Positions 50,375 through 51,497 of a stretch of DNA of 51,497 nucleotides are shown here, piece after piece. The notes under the pieces were generated by a model. That model saw only the letters and a list, made by a program, of their open reading frames with translations, was not told the origin of the DNA and did no database searches. The stretch covers positions 1 through 51,497 of the forward strand of contig JALGVQ010000004.1 of NCBI GenBank assembly GCA_025774615.1, in the 5' to 3' direction. A program made the position numbers and the translations under genes. Source of the stretch: a bacterium (lineage in GTDB: Bacteria > Blakebacterota > Blakebacteria > Blakebacterales > Blakebacteraceae). Every line of letters starts with the position of its first letter. The stretch's first letter is position 1.

Positions 50375-51497
50375 CCGCAGCTTCCATTTCAGGTATTTTC
50401 TGGCCTCTGCGCTCCTGCTGACGCTCGCCCAACCCCCATTCCCGATGGGGTGGCTGGCCTATATAGCGCTGGTGCCTCTCCTGATCGGCATCGACGGGCT
50501 GAAGGGGAAGAGGGCGTTCCTCTGGGGGATCATATGGTCTCTCATGGTCAACGGTCTGGGACTCTACTGGATCGCCTGGGGGAATACGGGAGCGTTCTTC
50601 GGAGCACTGCTCTATCTCGGCCTGGTGGACGCGGTGTTCGTCTGGCTCCTGACCAGGGTACGCAGGGACGCCCGCGCGCTGATGCTTCCCTTTCTCTGGA
50701 CCGGATTCATGTTCATCAAGAGCCTCGGCGAGATGGGGTTCCCCTGGCTCACGCTCGCTCTCACCCAGACGTACAATCCAGCGGCGATCCAGCTGGCTGC
50801 CCTGGCCGGGTCGTGGTCAATCGACCTATGGGTTGCCAGTGTTAACAGTCTGATGTACAAGGGGATGTCACAATTAGCTCTTGTGACACATGACAAAAGA
50901 TTGCCGGTCATACTCAAAGCATTCGCGCCGGCGCTCATCGTGGCGCTCGCCGTGCTCTTCTATGGCAGGATCACCCTCTGGGCAGGTGGAGCCGGGGAAC
51001 GGGGACACTGGAGCGATTATCAGTCGGGTCAGCGAGTGGGGCCAGGGCCGGCATGGGTGGAGGAGGGTACTGAACCGCTCGATGTCGTGATTATACAGGG
51101 GAGTGTCCGGCCGGAGGTGAAACTGGCCAGACAGATGCTTCCGTACAATTTCTATCTTTACGAACGGCTCACCAGAGCGGCTGTTGCCCGGGCCGGCGAG
51201 GGGCTGGAACTCGTTGTGTGGCCTGAAACGGCGATACCGCAGTACCTGAACTCCTCTCTTCGGGCACACCGGTTTGCAACCGGCCTGCAGAAGGACCTGG
51301 GACTGCCGATCTTGACGGGAGCCTTCTCCGCCACTCGTGGGGAGCAGCCCTCCAGGTACTTCAACTCGGCGATGATGGTTACCGCTGATGGTATTTCGCA
51401 GAGTGAAGAGATCTACAACAAGCGACTGCTCGTTCCCTTCGGTGAGAGGGTCCCCTATCAGCAGATATTCAGCTTCATGCGCGACTGGAGCATGGGG
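50361..51497 (+). CDS. lnt: Apolipoprotein N-acyltransferase, N-terminal part (3' end outside window)
   Basis: 379 residues to the window edge with no stop. The GTG at 50361 overlaps the epimerase by 14 nt and gives a natural start before the first membrane helix (FRYFLASALLLTLAQPPFP). Further helices include WLAYIALVPLLIGIDG and RAFLWGIIWSLMVNGLGLYWIAWG. The nitrilase domain starts near VVIIQGSVRPEVKL and has the catalytic VVWPETAIPQYL (Glu289) and YNKRLLVPFGERVP (Lys354). The nucleophilic Cys lies beyond the window. It performs the last step of lipoprotein maturation in diderms, after Lgt. Confidence 0.95.
   Translation, partial: MTGRSRSFHFRYFLASALLLTLAQPPFPMGWLAYIALVPLLIGIDGLKGKRAFLWGIIWSLMVNGLGLYWIAWGNTGAFFGALLYLGLVDAVFVWLLTRVRRDARALMLPFLWTGFMFIKSLGEMGFPWLTLALTQTYNPAAIQLAALAGSWSIDLWVASVNSLMYKGMSQLALVTHDKRLPVILKAFAPALIVALAVLFYGRITLWAGGAGERGHWSDYQSGQRVGPGPAWVEEGTEPLDVVIIQGSVRPEVKLARQMLPYNFYLYERLTRAAVARAGEGLELVVWPETAIPQYLNSSLRAHRFATGLQKDLGLPILTGAFSATRGEQPSRYFNSAMMVTADGISQSEEIYNKRLLVPFGERVPYQQIFSFMRDWSMG

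Overview
The window is 51.5 kb of dense chromosomal housekeeping DNA from a GC-rich, Gram-negative (diderm) bacterium. No phage, plasmid, IS transposase, CRISPR array, rRNA or tRNA gene was found. Diderm markers are LptE, MlaE/MlaF, Lgt, Lnt and several lipobox proteins. A GWxTD-domain lipoprotein, a DUF4837-type lipoprotein and two candidate promoters of the form TTG-N19/20-TAnnTTT point to the FCB group (Fibrobacteres-Chlorobi-Bacteroidetes) and allied candidate phyla, such as Krumholzibacteriota or Eisenbacteria-like lineages. That placement is inference. Only glnE is on the minus strand.

Layout: (1) 1-3282 holds the maf tail, a rodZ-like gene and priA. (2) 3283-11875 holds a possible rho leader, rho, rpmE, the clearest intrinsic terminator, then prfA-prmC-murA-dnaE. 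(3) 11856-13753 holds two lipoprotein genes, LptE-like and GWxTD. (4) 13780-21309 is a nitrogen-control block: glnA, glnD, convergent glnE and glnB, that is, target enzyme, sensor, modifier and PII signal protein. (5) 21310-21665 is the largest gene-free stretch and holds a 162-bp element with inverted-repeat ends. Related sequences lie upstream of glnB and between rodA and lgt. (6) 21666-41768 is about 20 kb of nearly gap-free genes: purN-purH, mreBCD-mrdA-rodA (cell elongation), lgt, yicC-gmk-rpoZ-coaBC, a family 4 uracil-DNA glycosylase, dnaB, mlaE-mlaF, yajC, def-fmt-rsmB, a PASTA protein and rpe. (7) 41860-48101 is a translation and secretion cluster: ffh, rpsP, rimM, trmD, rplS, an RNase HII-YraN fusion and an MFS transporter. 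(8) 48220-51497 holds a DUF4837 lipoprotein, a sugar-nucleotide epimerase and the start of lnt, cut by the window edge.

Most junctions are 1-14 nt overlaps (ATGA, GTGA or similar), so translational coupling in long operons is likely. One strong intrinsic terminator was seen (after rpmE); transcription may otherwise end largely by Rho, which is encoded here. The most noteworthy items are the palindromic repeat family around glnB and lgt, the RNase HII-YraN fusion, the 39-bp tandem repeats in rpsP, the kinase-less PASTA protein at a locus like that of PrkC, and the degenerate second nucleotidyltransferase motif of GlnE. No wholly new multi-gene system was identified.
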